NCBI GenBank assembly: GCA_945833895.1
Contig: CAMAGQ010000001.1
Coordinates: forward strand, 1-40,864
Source: an uncultured bacterium
GTDB lineage: Bacteria > Cyanobacteriota > Vampirovibrionia > Gastranaerophilales > Gastranaerophilaceae
DNA: 40,864 nt
Direction: 5' to 3'
Shown here piece by piece: positions 24,211 to 32,120 of the stretch. A program made the translations under genes and the position numbers. The notes beneath the pieces are model-generated. The model saw only the letters and a program-made list of their open reading frames with translations. It was not told the origin of the DNA and searched no databases. Each line of letters opens with the position of its first letter. The stretch's first letter is position 1.

Positions 24211-24252
24211 TTGTGTTGAAAGGTGCAAGGGAATTTAGTTTAGTTTTGTTCA

Positions 24253-24270
24253 GGGCAAAAATTGTCACCC
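24253..24270. repeat. GGGCAAAAATTGTCACCC repeat copy
   Basis: This 18-bp segment matches 20769-20790 except for a 4-bp insertion there. Both copies sit in gene-free DNA beside other degenerate repeats, so they are probably remnants of one repeat family. Confidence 0.45.
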
Positions 24271-24313
24271 ATCCCAATCTTCACTCAGTATATGGAAGGA
24301 GTGATTGTTCTTT

Positions 24314-24348
24314 ACCCTCACCCAATTGGAAAGGGTTGGGGTGAGGGT
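24314..24348. repeat. REP-like palindrome, copy 1
   Basis: ACCCTCACCC (24314-24323) pairs perfectly with GGGTGAGGGT (24339-24348) around an internal CCAATTGG. The GC content is far above the surroundings. A T6 run follows at 24353-24358, so it may also terminate rightward transcripts. A related element lies at 33263-33298, sharing CCAAT(T/C)GGAA and GGGGTGAGGG. Confidence 0.6.
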
Positions 24349-24409
24349 TCAGTTTTTTCTCTGATGGGATATTTGCACAATTCCATCCCTTCCCGAGTGG
24401 TGCATCCAC

Positions 24410-24436
24410 AAAAAAAAGGACACTTTCAAGTCCTTT
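24410..24436 (-). terminator. Intrinsic terminator of tRNA-Pro
   Basis: On the minus strand, AAAGGAC and GTCCTTT (24430-24436 with 24415-24421) form a 7-bp stem followed by eight T residues, a few bases after the encoded CCA end. Confidence 0.85.
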
Positions 24437-24439
24437 AAA

Positions 24440-24516
<77 letters not shown>

Positions 24517-24594
24517 AAATAGATACCAAATAATATTTTGATATCTAAATTTTATATCAAACAAAAATTTTTGTACATAATATTTTTGATATAT

Positions 24595-24978
24595 TTATAC
24601 TTTATCCTCAGTTTTCTTTGATTTTTCTATTTCATCAAGTTTATCGTACATCTTTTCAAGATTTGGACTGAATTTCTTCATTAAAGCCATATCAATAATC
24701 GCATATAACGCACCTATTCCAAGTCCTATAAGGACATTTCGTTTTGTATGCTTTTTAGCAAGTTCTTTTAACGCTCCAGGAAGAGTTTTCTCTTTTGTTA
24801 ATAATTTGAACTTATCTCTGCTTTCTAAAATCCCGAAACCTATTGCACTACCTGCAATAAAATCATTTATTCCGCCAATTTGTATAAAATTTTGTTTATT
24901 ATACAACGTTGATTGCTTATTCTCGTTTTGTTTTTTGATTTGTGGGTTTGACGTAAAACTAACCTTTGAAATTTGCAT
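24595..24978 (-). CDS. Uncharacterised 127-aa small membrane protein B
   Basis: The family is not recognised. The N terminus MQISKVSFTSNPQIKKQ has the SFTSNP-type signature that I associate with Gastranaerophilales proteins. Two weakly hydrophobic segments follow (about 33-51, about 82-99) and then a charged helical tail (NLEKMYDKLDEIEKSKKTE). The second segment and tail (GLGIGALYAIID) resemble the end of the 164-aa protein at 23665-24159. AGGAGT lies about 5 nt before the ATG. It stands alone between tRNA-Pro and tRNA-Val, all three leftward. Confidence 0.75.
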   Translation of the reverse strand: MQISKVSFTSNPQIKKQNENKQSTLYNKQNFIQIGGINDFIAGSAIGFGILESRDKFKLLTKEKTLPGALKELAKKHTKRNVLIGLGIGALYAIIDMALMKKFSPNLEKMYDKLDEIEKSKKTEDKV

Positions 24979-25085
24979 GACTACTCCTATTCTCTATAGT
25001 TACATGCATTATAAGTCAAAACATAATTTATTTTGCTAGTGTTTTTGCAATTATTAACATCTTGTTGAGGAAAATGTAACAACAT

Positions 25086-25110
25086 AAAAAAAAGAGCCTT
25101 ACGGCTCTTT
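25086..25110 (-). terminator. Intrinsic terminator of tRNA-Val
   Basis: On the minus strand an 8-bp stem (AAAGAGCC / GGCTCTTT, 25091-25098 with 25103-25110) and a 4-nt loop run into eight T residues. It starts 7 nt after the tRNA. Confidence 0.9.
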
Positions 25111-25117
25111 GATTAAA

Positions 25118-25193
25118 TGGTGGGTGTTGAGGGACTTGAACCCCCGACCCTCTCCTTGTAAGGGAGACGCTCTACCAACTGAGCTAAACACCC
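25118..25193 (-). tRNA. tRNA-Val (anticodon TAC)
   Basis: On the minus strand the acceptor GGGTGTT pairs with AACACCC. The D arm is AGCTCAGTTGGTAGAGC. The anticodon loop CTTACAA is closed by TCTCC/GGAGA, giving TAC (valine). The T arm is GGGGGTTCAAGTCCCTC, and CCA is encoded at 25118-25120. Confidence 0.96.
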
Positions 25194-25328
25194 ATTTCGG
25201 CTTGTCAAATTTACCTCTCTGACAAGATTTATATTACCAAGAACAAAATTTTATGTCAATAGGAATGTTGAAACTTTTTTTATTTTCTTTCGTCTATATT
25301 TTTGAACGAGGAATTACTGGGAGGAGAG

Positions 25329-26243
25329 ATGAGTTTATTAACTTACAATGACAAAGAAAAACTTGAAACCATATATAATAACGAAGAAGTCAAAACCTTT
25401 AACAACATTGTTTTAGAGGATGATACTCTGCAAACATATTTGAAAGAAATCGGCAAGATTAAACTTTTAAAAAGTGAAGAGGAACAAAAACTCGGGAAAC
25501 TGATAAAGGAGCAAAATTCCGATATCGCCAAAAGAAAACTTATTCAGGCTAATTTGAGGCTGGTTGTAAGTATTGCTAAAAAGTATATAGGGCAAGGAGT
25601 AAACTTCATGGATTTGGTACAGGAAGGTTCTATCGGGTTAATCAGGGCTGCTGAAAAGTTTGATTATTCAAAGAACTTCAAGTTTTCGACTTATGCGACA
25701 TGGTGGATTAAACAGTCGATAATCAGGTCGATTGCCAATTATTCAAAGTCGATAAGAATTCCTGTGCACATGGCTGACAAAATCAGGAAATACAAAAGGA
25801 TTTATAATCAAATGGTTAACAACTTCGGACGTGAGCCGACAGATGAAGAGATTGCGGAAAAACTTGATTTGAGTGTGGCAAAACTTGAAAAAATTAAACA
25901 ATCAATAATTGTAGAGCCGATAAGTCTTGAAACAAACATTACGGATGATTTATGCTTGCAGGATTACATTGAGGATAAAAACAGTTTGTCACCTGAAGCA
26001 GAATTGAGAGAATGCAGTTTAAAATCACAAATTCCGCACTTGCTCAAGAGTTTACCTGAAAGAGAGCAAAAAGTTCTTATAAACAGATTCGGGATAAATA
26101 CTGATAAGCCTAAAACGCTGGCAGAACTTGGCTGTATGCTTGGTTACTCAAAAGAAAGAATCAGACAGATAGAAGAGGGGGCGATAACAAAACTTAGAGA
26201 AAACGATAAATTCACACATTTTAAAGACTATATTGAAACTTGA
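25329..26243 (+). CDS. Sigma-70 family RNA polymerase sigma factor (group 2 / RpoD-like)
   Basis: A 304-aa sigma factor from the ATG at 25329, which has GGGAGGAG just upstream. An in-frame TTG at 25302 would add nine residues but lacks a ribosome site. It contains region 1.2 (DDTLQTYLKEIGKIKLLK), region 2 with the core-binding FMDLVQEGSIGLIRAAEKFD and the -10 recognition helix FSTYATWWIKQSIIRSI, region 3 (REPTDEEIAEKLDLS), and the region 4.2 helix TLAELGCMLGYSKERIRQIE. Region 1.1 is absent, as in cyanobacterial group 2 sigmas. Region 2.4 is standard, so it should read ordinary promoters such as those listed here. It could be the principal sigma of a reduced lineage, but length favours group 2. 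Confidence 0.9.
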   Translation: MSLLTYNDKEKLETIYNNEEVKTFNNIVLEDDTLQTYLKEIGKIKLLKSEEEQKLGKLIKEQNSDIAKRKLIQANLRLVVSIAKKYIGQGVNFMDLVQEGSIGLIRAAEKFDYSKNFKFSTYATWWIKQSIIRSIANYSKSIRIPVHMADKIRKYKRIYNQMVNNFGREPTDEEIAEKLDLSVAKLEKIKQSIIVEPISLETNITDDLCLQDYIEDKNSLSPEAELRECSLKSQIPHLLKSLPEREQKVLINRFGINTDKPKTLAELGCMLGYSKERIRQIEEGAITKLRENDKFTHFKDYIET

Positions 26244-26272
26244 TTATCTTAGTTGTATTCATCATCTTTTTT

Positions 26273-26304
26273 ATTCGATACTATCACGGTATCGAATTAT
26301 TTTT
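26273..26304 (+). terminator. Intrinsic terminator of the sigma factor gene
   Basis: The stem ATTCGATAC / GTATCGAAT (26273-26281 with 26289-26297), with a 7-nt loop, is followed by TATTTTTA on the plus strand. Its tail overlaps the end of the convergent recN gene. Confidence 0.75.
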
Positions 26305-27955
26305 ATGAATTAAGCAGCGATTTCGCAAACTCAATTGATTGGTCATTTATAGTTCCGCCGGCAAGTTCAGCCAGTGCTTTAACCCTGTTGTCACCTGTTA
26401 AAACGTAGACTTCGACTTTTGTGGAATCCTCTTGCAGTTTCCTTACGTAGAAATGTTTATTTGCTTTTGAGGCAATAATCGGCTGGTGAGTGATAATCAA
26501 AATTTGATGTGTTTTGCTAAGTTCAACTATTTCATCAGCAACGCTCTGGGTCGCTTTACCTGAAATTCCCGTATCAATTTCATCAAAAATAACGGTATCA
26601 ATATCATCGGTTTGAGCAAAAATCGACTTAATTGCAAGCATTACTCTTGAAATTTCACCGCCTGATGCAACTTTTGCAAGCGGCTTTAAATCTTCCGAAA
26701 CATTGGTTGAAATCAAAAATTCAACATTATCAATTCCGTTTTGAGAAAGTTCTTTTTCTGTTACATTTATGCAAAAACGAGCCTTTGGAAGTTCAAGCAC
26801 CGCAAGTTTATCCTGAATAAGCACCGACAAAACTTGAGCATAATTTTTTCTGTGTTCGCTTATTATTTGTGCAGTTTTGAGTAATTCTGCTCTTTTTGCA
26901 TTGATTTTTATTTGCAGTTCTTCAATATTTTGGGTTGAAAATTCAATCGAATTAAGTTCGTTTACAAATTGCTCGTAATTTTGTTGGACAGAGTCAAGAC
27001 TACCGCCATATTTTCGTTTTAACTTATCAAGCAGGAACAATCGTTCTTGAATATCATTTAACCTTTGAGTGTCATTATCCAAATTCTGGCTGTAATCACG
27101 CAAGGTTGAAGAAACATCACGCAAATTTTCTAAAACGTCAAGAAATTGCTGACTGAGTTCATCAAGTGAAGAATCAAATCCTGCGGCTTTTGAAATATCA
27201 GCTTTAATTCTGTTTAAACAGTCAATAATAGAGCAGTCATCTCCATTTATTGCCCAGTAAGCACCGCCGGTAAGTTCCTTTAGTTTCTCGGCATTTTCAA
27301 GAACCTCAAGTTCTTGGGTTAACTCGTTATCTTCATTAGAATTTTGAATATTTGCCTCTTCAATCTCATTAATCTGAAACTTCAAGAAATCAATTTGAGA
27401 ATCCGTTGCGGTTGCTGCATTACGGAGGGTTTCAAGTTCAGAACACATATTGTTGTATTCTTTAAAATTCTCTTTGTAATCAGCCAAAATGCTTCCATAA
27501 ACGTCTTTTGCGTAAGCATCAAGAAGATTAATATGATATTGTGGTTGTAAAAACGTGTAAGTCTGATGCTGAGAATGAATATCGACAAACATTGTTCTCA
27601 GTTTTTTTAGGATTTCCTGATTAACAAGAGTCCCGTTAATTCTTGACCTTACTGCGTTTTGAGTGATTTCTTTTGTGATAATGATTTCACTCCCCAGATT
27701 ATCAATTCCGTTTTCGTCATAAAATTCAGAGAGGTCATGCTTTGTATTTTCAATGGTAACTTCAAGGACAGCCTTATCGCAACCGGTTTTTATAACATCT
27801 TTAGACACACGGGCAGAGAAAACCATGTCAATTGCATTTAATATTATACTCTTCCCTGCACCGGTTTCACCTGTGATAATGTTTAATCTGTTATCAAAAT
27901 TTGCACAGAGTTCATCTATTAGTATGTAATCTTTTAGTTTAATCTGCTTAATCAT
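26303..27955 (-). CDS. recN: DNA repair protein RecN
   Basis: A 550-aa SMC-like ATPase for double-strand break repair, of normal length. The N-terminal nucleotide-binding half has IITGETGAGKSIILNAI (Walker A) and the RecN marker VDIHSQHQTYTFLQPQ. A long coiled-coil (about 150-370) includes LDKLKRKYGGSLDSV. The C-terminal half has VASGGEISRVMLAIKSI (signature), VIFDEIDTGISG (Walker B) and QILIITHQPIIASKA. It starts 31 nt after the SEC-C protein gene and probably shares its transcript. Confidence 0.96.
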   Translation of the reverse strand: MIKQIKLKDYILIDELCANFDNRLNIITGETGAGKSIILNAIDMVFSARVSKDVIKTGCDKAVLEVTIENTKHDLSEFYDENGIDNLGSEIIITKEITQNAVRSRINGTLVNQEILKKLRTMFVDIHSQHQTYTFLQPQYHINLLDAYAKDVYGSILADYKENFKEYNNMCSELETLRNAATATDSQIDFLKFQINEIEEANIQNSNEDNELTQELEVLENAEKLKELTGGAYWAINGDDCSIIDCLNRIKADISKAAGFDSSLDELSQQFLDVLENLRDVSSTLRDYSQNLDNDTQRLNDIQERLFLLDKLKRKYGGSLDSVQQNYEQFVNELNSIEFSTQNIEELQIKINAKRAELLKTAQIISEHRKNYAQVLSVLIQDKLAVLELPKARFCINVTEKELSQNGIDNVEFLISTNVSEDLKPLAKVASGGEISRVMLAIKSIFAQTDDIDTVIFDEIDTGISGKATQSVADEIVELSKTHQILIITHQPIIASKANKHFYVRKLQEDSTKVEVYVLTGDNRVKALAELAGGTINDQSIEFAKSLLNS

Positions 27956-27986
27956 TTTGTGTATCTAACTGACTTTCAATAAATTT

Positions 27987-29279
27987 TTATACGTTTGCTC
28001 CACAGCATTTTTTGTATTTTTTGCCGCTTCCGCAAGGACATGGATCATTTCGTCCGATTTTTTGAGTTGTATCAATTTTAGGTTTATTTTCGTTATCTTC
28101 AATAATTCCTAAAGTTCTTGAAAAGGCATTAGAACGATACAACACGGTAGTTGATGAAATAATCTTGTTATCAACGTATCTGCGTTTGTATTTTCTCAAC
28201 AATTCTTCAAGGGTGTAGTTTTTCGCAAGAACAGCGTTAACAATTTCCATGAAGTTCTTGTGCTTATCGGCAACCATTCTTATAAGGTTTGCAGAATATT
28301 TATCCTTGTTAAGGAAATATTTTATACAACTGTCATAGTTAACGATTTTGGTATAATCTTTAACTTCAAAAATCTTGTTAAATGTGCCGTAAAACGGAAT
28401 TGCGTACAGCCCTAACTCTTTGTCATAGATAATACCGACGTCGTAAGTTTCTTTGTGAGATGAAAAACCGCCTAACGAGTTTTCAAGGAAATTATCGTAA
28501 GAGTTGTTAAACTCAGCCACATCAAAGTATTTATACTCTTCAGGTTCTACTACAAGACTTTTGAAATCTGCTCTTTTGCCGTCTTCAGCAAAATCGTTAA
28601 ACATACCGATTAAATCGTCAGCGTTTTTATTTGTCGTGATAATTTCTGTTGTGCCGAAAAAGTCAACGAATTTTTCATAAATTTCAGCAACATCTGCTTC
28701 AATTTCCTGTTGCTTTTCCGGGTTATCAAGGTAAACCAATTCAGGGTTCTGAATAATCTTTGCAACTGCAAATCTATACGCTTCATTTTTTTTGTATGAA
28801 GGTAAAACACCTGAAATTTCTAGAAGGAAGTAGTCGCCGTTTATATTAACAATTCTTGCGATTACGAAGTTACCTGAGCCGATATTGCTTAGTGCTGTCA
28901 TTTTCATCAATGAAGTAACAAGATATTTGCGTTCATTGACGATATTTAGTAATTCAAATCCGTGTTTTGCAACTCTTTTTACTTCAAAAACAGAAGAAAT
29001 AGAGTTGTCGATAGCCTCAATAATAGCCTTTCTATCTTTTCCGACACGTTTTGTATTTTCAAGATACAATTGTGGAATACTTTTCATATCTTCGCCAAGA
29101 TTACGCTCAAGAATGTATGTAAAGCAAGCCGACTGCAAAGGTATTCTGTTATTAGAATTTACACCAATAGTTCTAAGGTACTCGTTGAAGTCGTTCTTTA
29201 CCAAATCATTTGTCTGAATGAAATCAGCAAGATTTTTTACTTCATTGTTAATACTCTCGGTACGTTCTTGAATATTCAT
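27987..29279 (-). CDS. Uncharacterised protein with C-terminal SEC-C zinc motif
   Basis: A 430-aa protein. Only the last about 20 residues are recognised: GRNDPCPCGSGKKYKKCC, the C-P-C-G-S-G-x-K-Y-K-x-C-C zinc-binding SEC-C motif found at the end of SecA and in many stand-alone proteins. The first about 400 residues are soluble, acidic and mixed alpha/beta, without a family I can name. There is no SecA helicase motif. GGGGAG lies 7 nt before the ATG. It precedes recN in the same direction with 31 nt between, so co-expression is likely, but a joint role is not shown. Confidence 0.82.
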   Translation of the reverse strand: MNIQERTESINNEVKNLADFIQTNDLVKNDFNEYLRTIGVNSNNRIPLQSACFTYILERNLGEDMKSIPQLYLENTKRVGKDRKAIIEAIDNSISSVFEVKRVAKHGFELLNIVNERKYLVTSLMKMTALSNIGSGNFVIARIVNINGDYFLLEISGVLPSYKKNEAYRFAVAKIIQNPELVYLDNPEKQQEIEADVAEIYEKFVDFFGTTEIITTNKNADDLIGMFNDFAEDGKRADFKSLVVEPEEYKYFDVAEFNNSYDNFLENSLGGFSSHKETYDVGIIYDKELGLYAIPFYGTFNKIFEVKDYTKIVNYDSCIKYFLNKDKYSANLIRMVADKHKNFMEIVNAVLAKNYTLEELLRKYKRRYVDNKIISSTTVLYRSNAFSRTLGIIEDNENKPKIDTTQKIGRNDPCPCGSGKKYKKCCGANV

Positions 29280-29348
29280 CTTATCTCCCCTTTTATATAT
29301 TTGTTACTTGTATTTAAGTCCAGATTATTACATTTTTAACAAAATCTC

Positions 29349-29372
29349 AATATATTAAGTATTTAATATATT
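29349..29372. repeat. Perfect AT-only inverted repeat between leuD and the SEC-C gene
   Basis: AATATATTAA and TTAATATATT (29349-29358, 29363-29372) are perfect reverse complements around GTAT. The repeat lies downstream of leuD and upstream of the SEC-C gene, both leftward. T6 precedes rather than follows it on the transcribed strand, so a regulator site is as likely as a terminator. Confidence 0.4.
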
Positions 29373-29391
29373 AAAAAATGGAATTAAACAA

Positions 29392-29889
29392 TTAGTCTGT
29401 AAGTTTAAAATCACCATTTTTCTTGATATGCTCAACCAACCCGCCGTCTTTCAGAAGTTTAATCATAACAGGCGGAAGCGGTTCTGTTTGAATGATAGCA
29501 CCGTTTGTAAGGTCTGTAATCACTCCTCTTTCTATATCAAGTTCAATTTCATCACCATCATCAATGGCATCTGTGTCGCATTCAATCGCAAGTAAGCCGA
29601 TATTGATTGCGTTACGGTAAAAAATTCTTGCAAAAGACTTTGCAAAAACAGCACCAACACCTGCGATTTTCATGATTAACGGTGCATGTTCTCTTGAAGA
29701 GCCTAAACCAAAATTTGAACCGGCAACAACAAAATCACCTTTTTTCATTCGTTGTGCAAAAGTTTCATCAGCATCCTCAAGTACGTGTTTAGCGAACTCA
29801 GGAAGATTAGAACGCAGGTGATACAATCTGCCCGGTGCGATATGGTCTGTTGAAATGTTATCTCCAAATTTAAAAACTTTACCTTTCAT
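29392..29889 (-). CDS. leuD: 3-isopropylmalate dehydratase small subunit (LeuD/HacB type)
   Basis: A 165-aa swivel-domain subunit that pairs with an aconitase-type large subunit (LeuC) in leucine synthesis. FGDNISTDHIAPGRL at the N terminus and VAGSNFGLGSSREHAP, the substrate-contacting loop, are diagnostic. FAKSFARIFYRNAINIGLLAIE follows. The short, archaeal-style length fits the LeuD2/HacB subgroup, whose members may act on isopropylmalate, homoaconitate or citraconate-type substrates. LeuC is not in the window. AGGAG is about 7 nt before the ATG. TAGTATAAAAG upstream resembles the sequence before the glycosyltransferase gene at 2985. Confidence 0.9.
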   Translation of the reverse strand: MKGKVFKFGDNISTDHIAPGRLYHLRSNLPEFAKHVLEDADETFAQRMKKGDFVVAGSNFGLGSSREHAPLIMKIAGVGAVFAKSFARIFYRNAINIGLLAIECDTDAIDDGDEIELDIERGVITDLTNGAIIQTEPLPPVMIKLLKDGGLVEHIKKNGDFKLTD

Positions 29890-29932
29890 GAAACTCTCCT
29901 TTTCTTTTATACTACCGCAAAAATAAAATGTA

Positions 29933-29941
29933 TGCTATAAT
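29933..29941 (+). promoter_or_regulatory. Extended -10 promoter of the histidine-phosphatase-like gene
   Basis: TGC precedes a perfect TATAAT (29936-29941). No -35 is evident. The start near 29948 leaves a leader of about 13 nt containing AAGG before the ATG at 29961. Confidence 0.55.
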
Positions 29942-29960
29942 ATAAGTAAAAAGGTAAGTT

Positions 29961-30587
29961 ATGTATTTCAGAAAAAAATGTAAAATAACGTTTCTCTGTC
30001 ATGGAGCGACTATATATTCAGAAGAAGGCAGATTTTCGGATTTAGAGAATTATCCGCCGCTATCGGAACTCGGAGTGTCAGAGATGGAAAACTTGATTGA
30101 TTCTCTCAAAGCAAGAGGGGTTAAAAATGATGCAATCTACTCATCTCCGTCTGTAAGAACTTCGCAATCGGCACTTATGGTTGCAAAAGCATTCAAGACC
30201 GAATATAAAACGATTGAGAAATTAACCCCGCGTGCGTGCGGAACATGGAACGGGTTAACTCTTTCTCAAATTCTAAACAAATATCCGACCAATTTTACAA
30301 AACTTCTTGAACATCCTGACAAGACAATCATGGGTGAGGCTGAAAGTTCACCTGATTTTATTGCAAGAATAAAGAAAACTATTGATGAAATAGTCGAAGA
30401 AAACATCGGAAACAGAGTAATTATCGTTACACATCCTGACGTAATTCAGGCGGCAATTTGTGCGGCACTCGGTGTTCCTGCCGACAAACTGCACAACATT
30501 TTTATCAGAACAGGAAGTGCTACTCAGATTAGTTACTTTGAAAGTTGGGCAAGTATAGTTTATACGGATTGCGTGCCTTTAGGATAG
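29961..30587 (+). CDS. Histidine-phosphatase (phosphoglycerate-mutase-like) protein with altered RHG motif
   Basis: A 208-aa protein of the histidine phosphatase superfamily. Conserved features are the N-terminal block ITFLCHGATIYSEEGRFSD, YSSPSVRTSQSALMVAKAF (the second Arg region) and the C-terminal VIIVTHPDVIQAAICAALG with the second catalytic His. The family hallmark R-H-G is C-H-G here: the nucleophilic His is present but the phosphate-binding Arg is replaced by Cys. R in GRF and the SSPxxRTxQSA Arg are kept. It could be a weak phosphatase or a phosphohistidine/binding protein. Its stop overlaps the convergent radical SAM gene by 9 bp. Confidence 0.8.
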   Translation: MYFRKKCKITFLCHGATIYSEEGRFSDLENYPPLSELGVSEMENLIDSLKARGVKNDAIYSSPSVRTSQSALMVAKAFKTEYKTIEKLTPRACGTWNGLTLSQILNKYPTNFTKLLEHPDKTIMGEAESSPDFIARIKKTIDEIVEENIGNRVIIVTHPDVIQAAICAALGVPADKLHNIFIRTGSATQISYFESWASIVYTDCVPLG

Positions 30588-32120
30588 AAGTCTTTGACTT
30601 TCCTTTATCAAAAATTCTTTTCCAGGACGAATTATGATGTTCTCCCACGGAAGTTTTTCGCAGTAATCATAAGTTTTTATTGCATAAAAATCCGTATCAA
30701 TATTTAAGTCTTTTGCGGCTTTTTTAAAACTGCCTGATTTCCCGCCCTGTTTGTAAACTTCTGTAAGATAATCCGTCAAACGACTGTCACCACGTGAAAG
30801 CACAGCCTGATAATAATCCCATTTGCAACTTGAAACGTTTATTTGTATTCCGAGTTTGCGAAGTTCCTTTGTAAGATATTTAATTTTCTTATCAAGAGTT
30901 TTCTCACTTTCTCGTCCATGCCACTGGAAAGGCGTATGTGCCTTCGGTACAAAGGTAGAGAACCCGAACGATATATCAAAAGATTTGTGCTTTTGCTTAA
31001 TTCGTTTAGAAAGTTCAACAATTTCCTGAACATCTTCCTCTGTTTCTGTCGGAATACCAAGCATGCCGTAGAATTTAATCCCCTTCAATCCGCACTCTAC
31101 AGCCGCATCTATAGCGTTAAATATTTGCTCTTCTGTAAGGTTCTTGTTTATAACCCTGCGAAGTCGTTCACTTCCCGCTTCAATTGCAAGTGTAAGATTT
31201 TTTTGACCTGTTTTTATTAATGTATTAATAATTTCAGGTTTAAAAGAATCGACACGCAAAGAAGAAACACTCATTTCAATATTTTCGCCCTTATCAATTC
31301 GGCCTGAAATATAGTTGCAAATATCGCCAAACCTCGGATGTGCGGTCAATTGAGCACCTAGCAGTGCGATTTTATTGGTATGACTTAACCCAAGGTCTAT
31401 CGCCTCAATAATTTTTTCATAAGGCACGAACCTTATCGGCAGATTTATATATGATGCAAGGCAAAAACCGCATCTGTTGGCACATCCCCGCTCAACCTCA
31501 ATAATAAAAGTATTAGGGAAAAACGATTTTTCACTCAAAATAGGCGTATATATACATTCCGTGAGTTTTTTCGTAACCTTTTTTACCTCAACTTGTGGTA
31601 CTGAAGGCACATAAACTCCCTCAATCCCGCTCAACAACTTTAAAATTTCTGTTTTTGACTTGTCTTTGTTTTCTTTGCAAAGTCTTATTACTTCAAGATT
31701 AACGTCTTCCCCATCACCAATAATCATAAAATCAAAGATTTCTTTGTAAGGTTCAGGATTTGACGTTATAACAGGCCCGCCTGCAAAAATTAGCGGGTCG
31801 TTTTCGTTTCTGTCACTTGCTTTGAATGCAAATTTATTCCACTCAAGAAATTTGAGAATTTCAAGAAAGTCCATATCAAACGAATTTGAAATCCCGATAA
31901 GCGAAATATCATTTCTCATTATACGTGTAGTTTTTGAATCGGCATAAACTCTTTCTATATCAATATCTTCAAGCTGGTCAATCGCCTTAAACAGCCACAA
32001 GTAGCCAAGCGAAGACATAGCAAAAGATTCAGACCCCGGAAAAAAGAACCACATTTTATAGTCGTAGTCTTTTTTTATAACTCTTTCGTATAAAAATATT
32101 TCGTTCGCTATTCCTGACAA
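30579..32120 (-). CDS. Radical SAM protein with B12-binding-like N-terminal domain
   Basis: A 513-aa protein. The [4Fe-4S] motif C213-x3-C217-x2-C220 lies in VERGCANRCGFCLAS. A TIM-barrel core follows, with LTLAIEAGSERLRRVINKN and GIKFYGMLGIPTETEED, as in B12-binding radical SAM methyltransferase-like proteins. The N terminus (about 30-150) resembles a B12-binding Rossmann domain (ISLIGISNSFDMDFLEIL, GGPVITSNPEP) but lacks the D-x-H-x-x-G cobalt ligand. It starts with TTG at 32120, 6 nt after GAGGAG and inside the end of the upstream permease gene (13-bp overlap), so the two are translationally coupled. Reaction and substrate are unknown. Confidence 0.85.
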   Translation of the reverse strand: MSGIANEIFLYERVIKKDYDYKMWFFFPGSESFAMSSLGYLWLFKAIDQLEDIDIERVYADSKTTRIMRNDISLIGISNSFDMDFLEILKFLEWNKFAFKASDRNENDPLIFAGGPVITSNPEPYKEIFDFMIIGDGEDVNLEVIRLCKENKDKSKTEILKLLSGIEGVYVPSVPQVEVKKVTKKLTECIYTPILSEKSFFPNTFIIEVERGCANRCGFCLASYINLPIRFVPYEKIIEAIDLGLSHTNKIALLGAQLTAHPRFGDICNYISGRIDKGENIEMSVSSLRVDSFKPEIINTLIKTGQKNLTLAIEAGSERLRRVINKNLTEEQIFNAIDAAVECGLKGIKFYGMLGIPTETEEDVQEIVELSKRIKQKHKSFDISFGFSTFVPKAHTPFQWHGRESEKTLDKKIKYLTKELRKLGIQINVSSCKWDYYQAVLSRGDSRLTDYLTEVYKQGGKSGSFKKAAKDLNIDTDFYAIKTYDYCEKLPWENIIIRPGKEFLIKESQRLLS

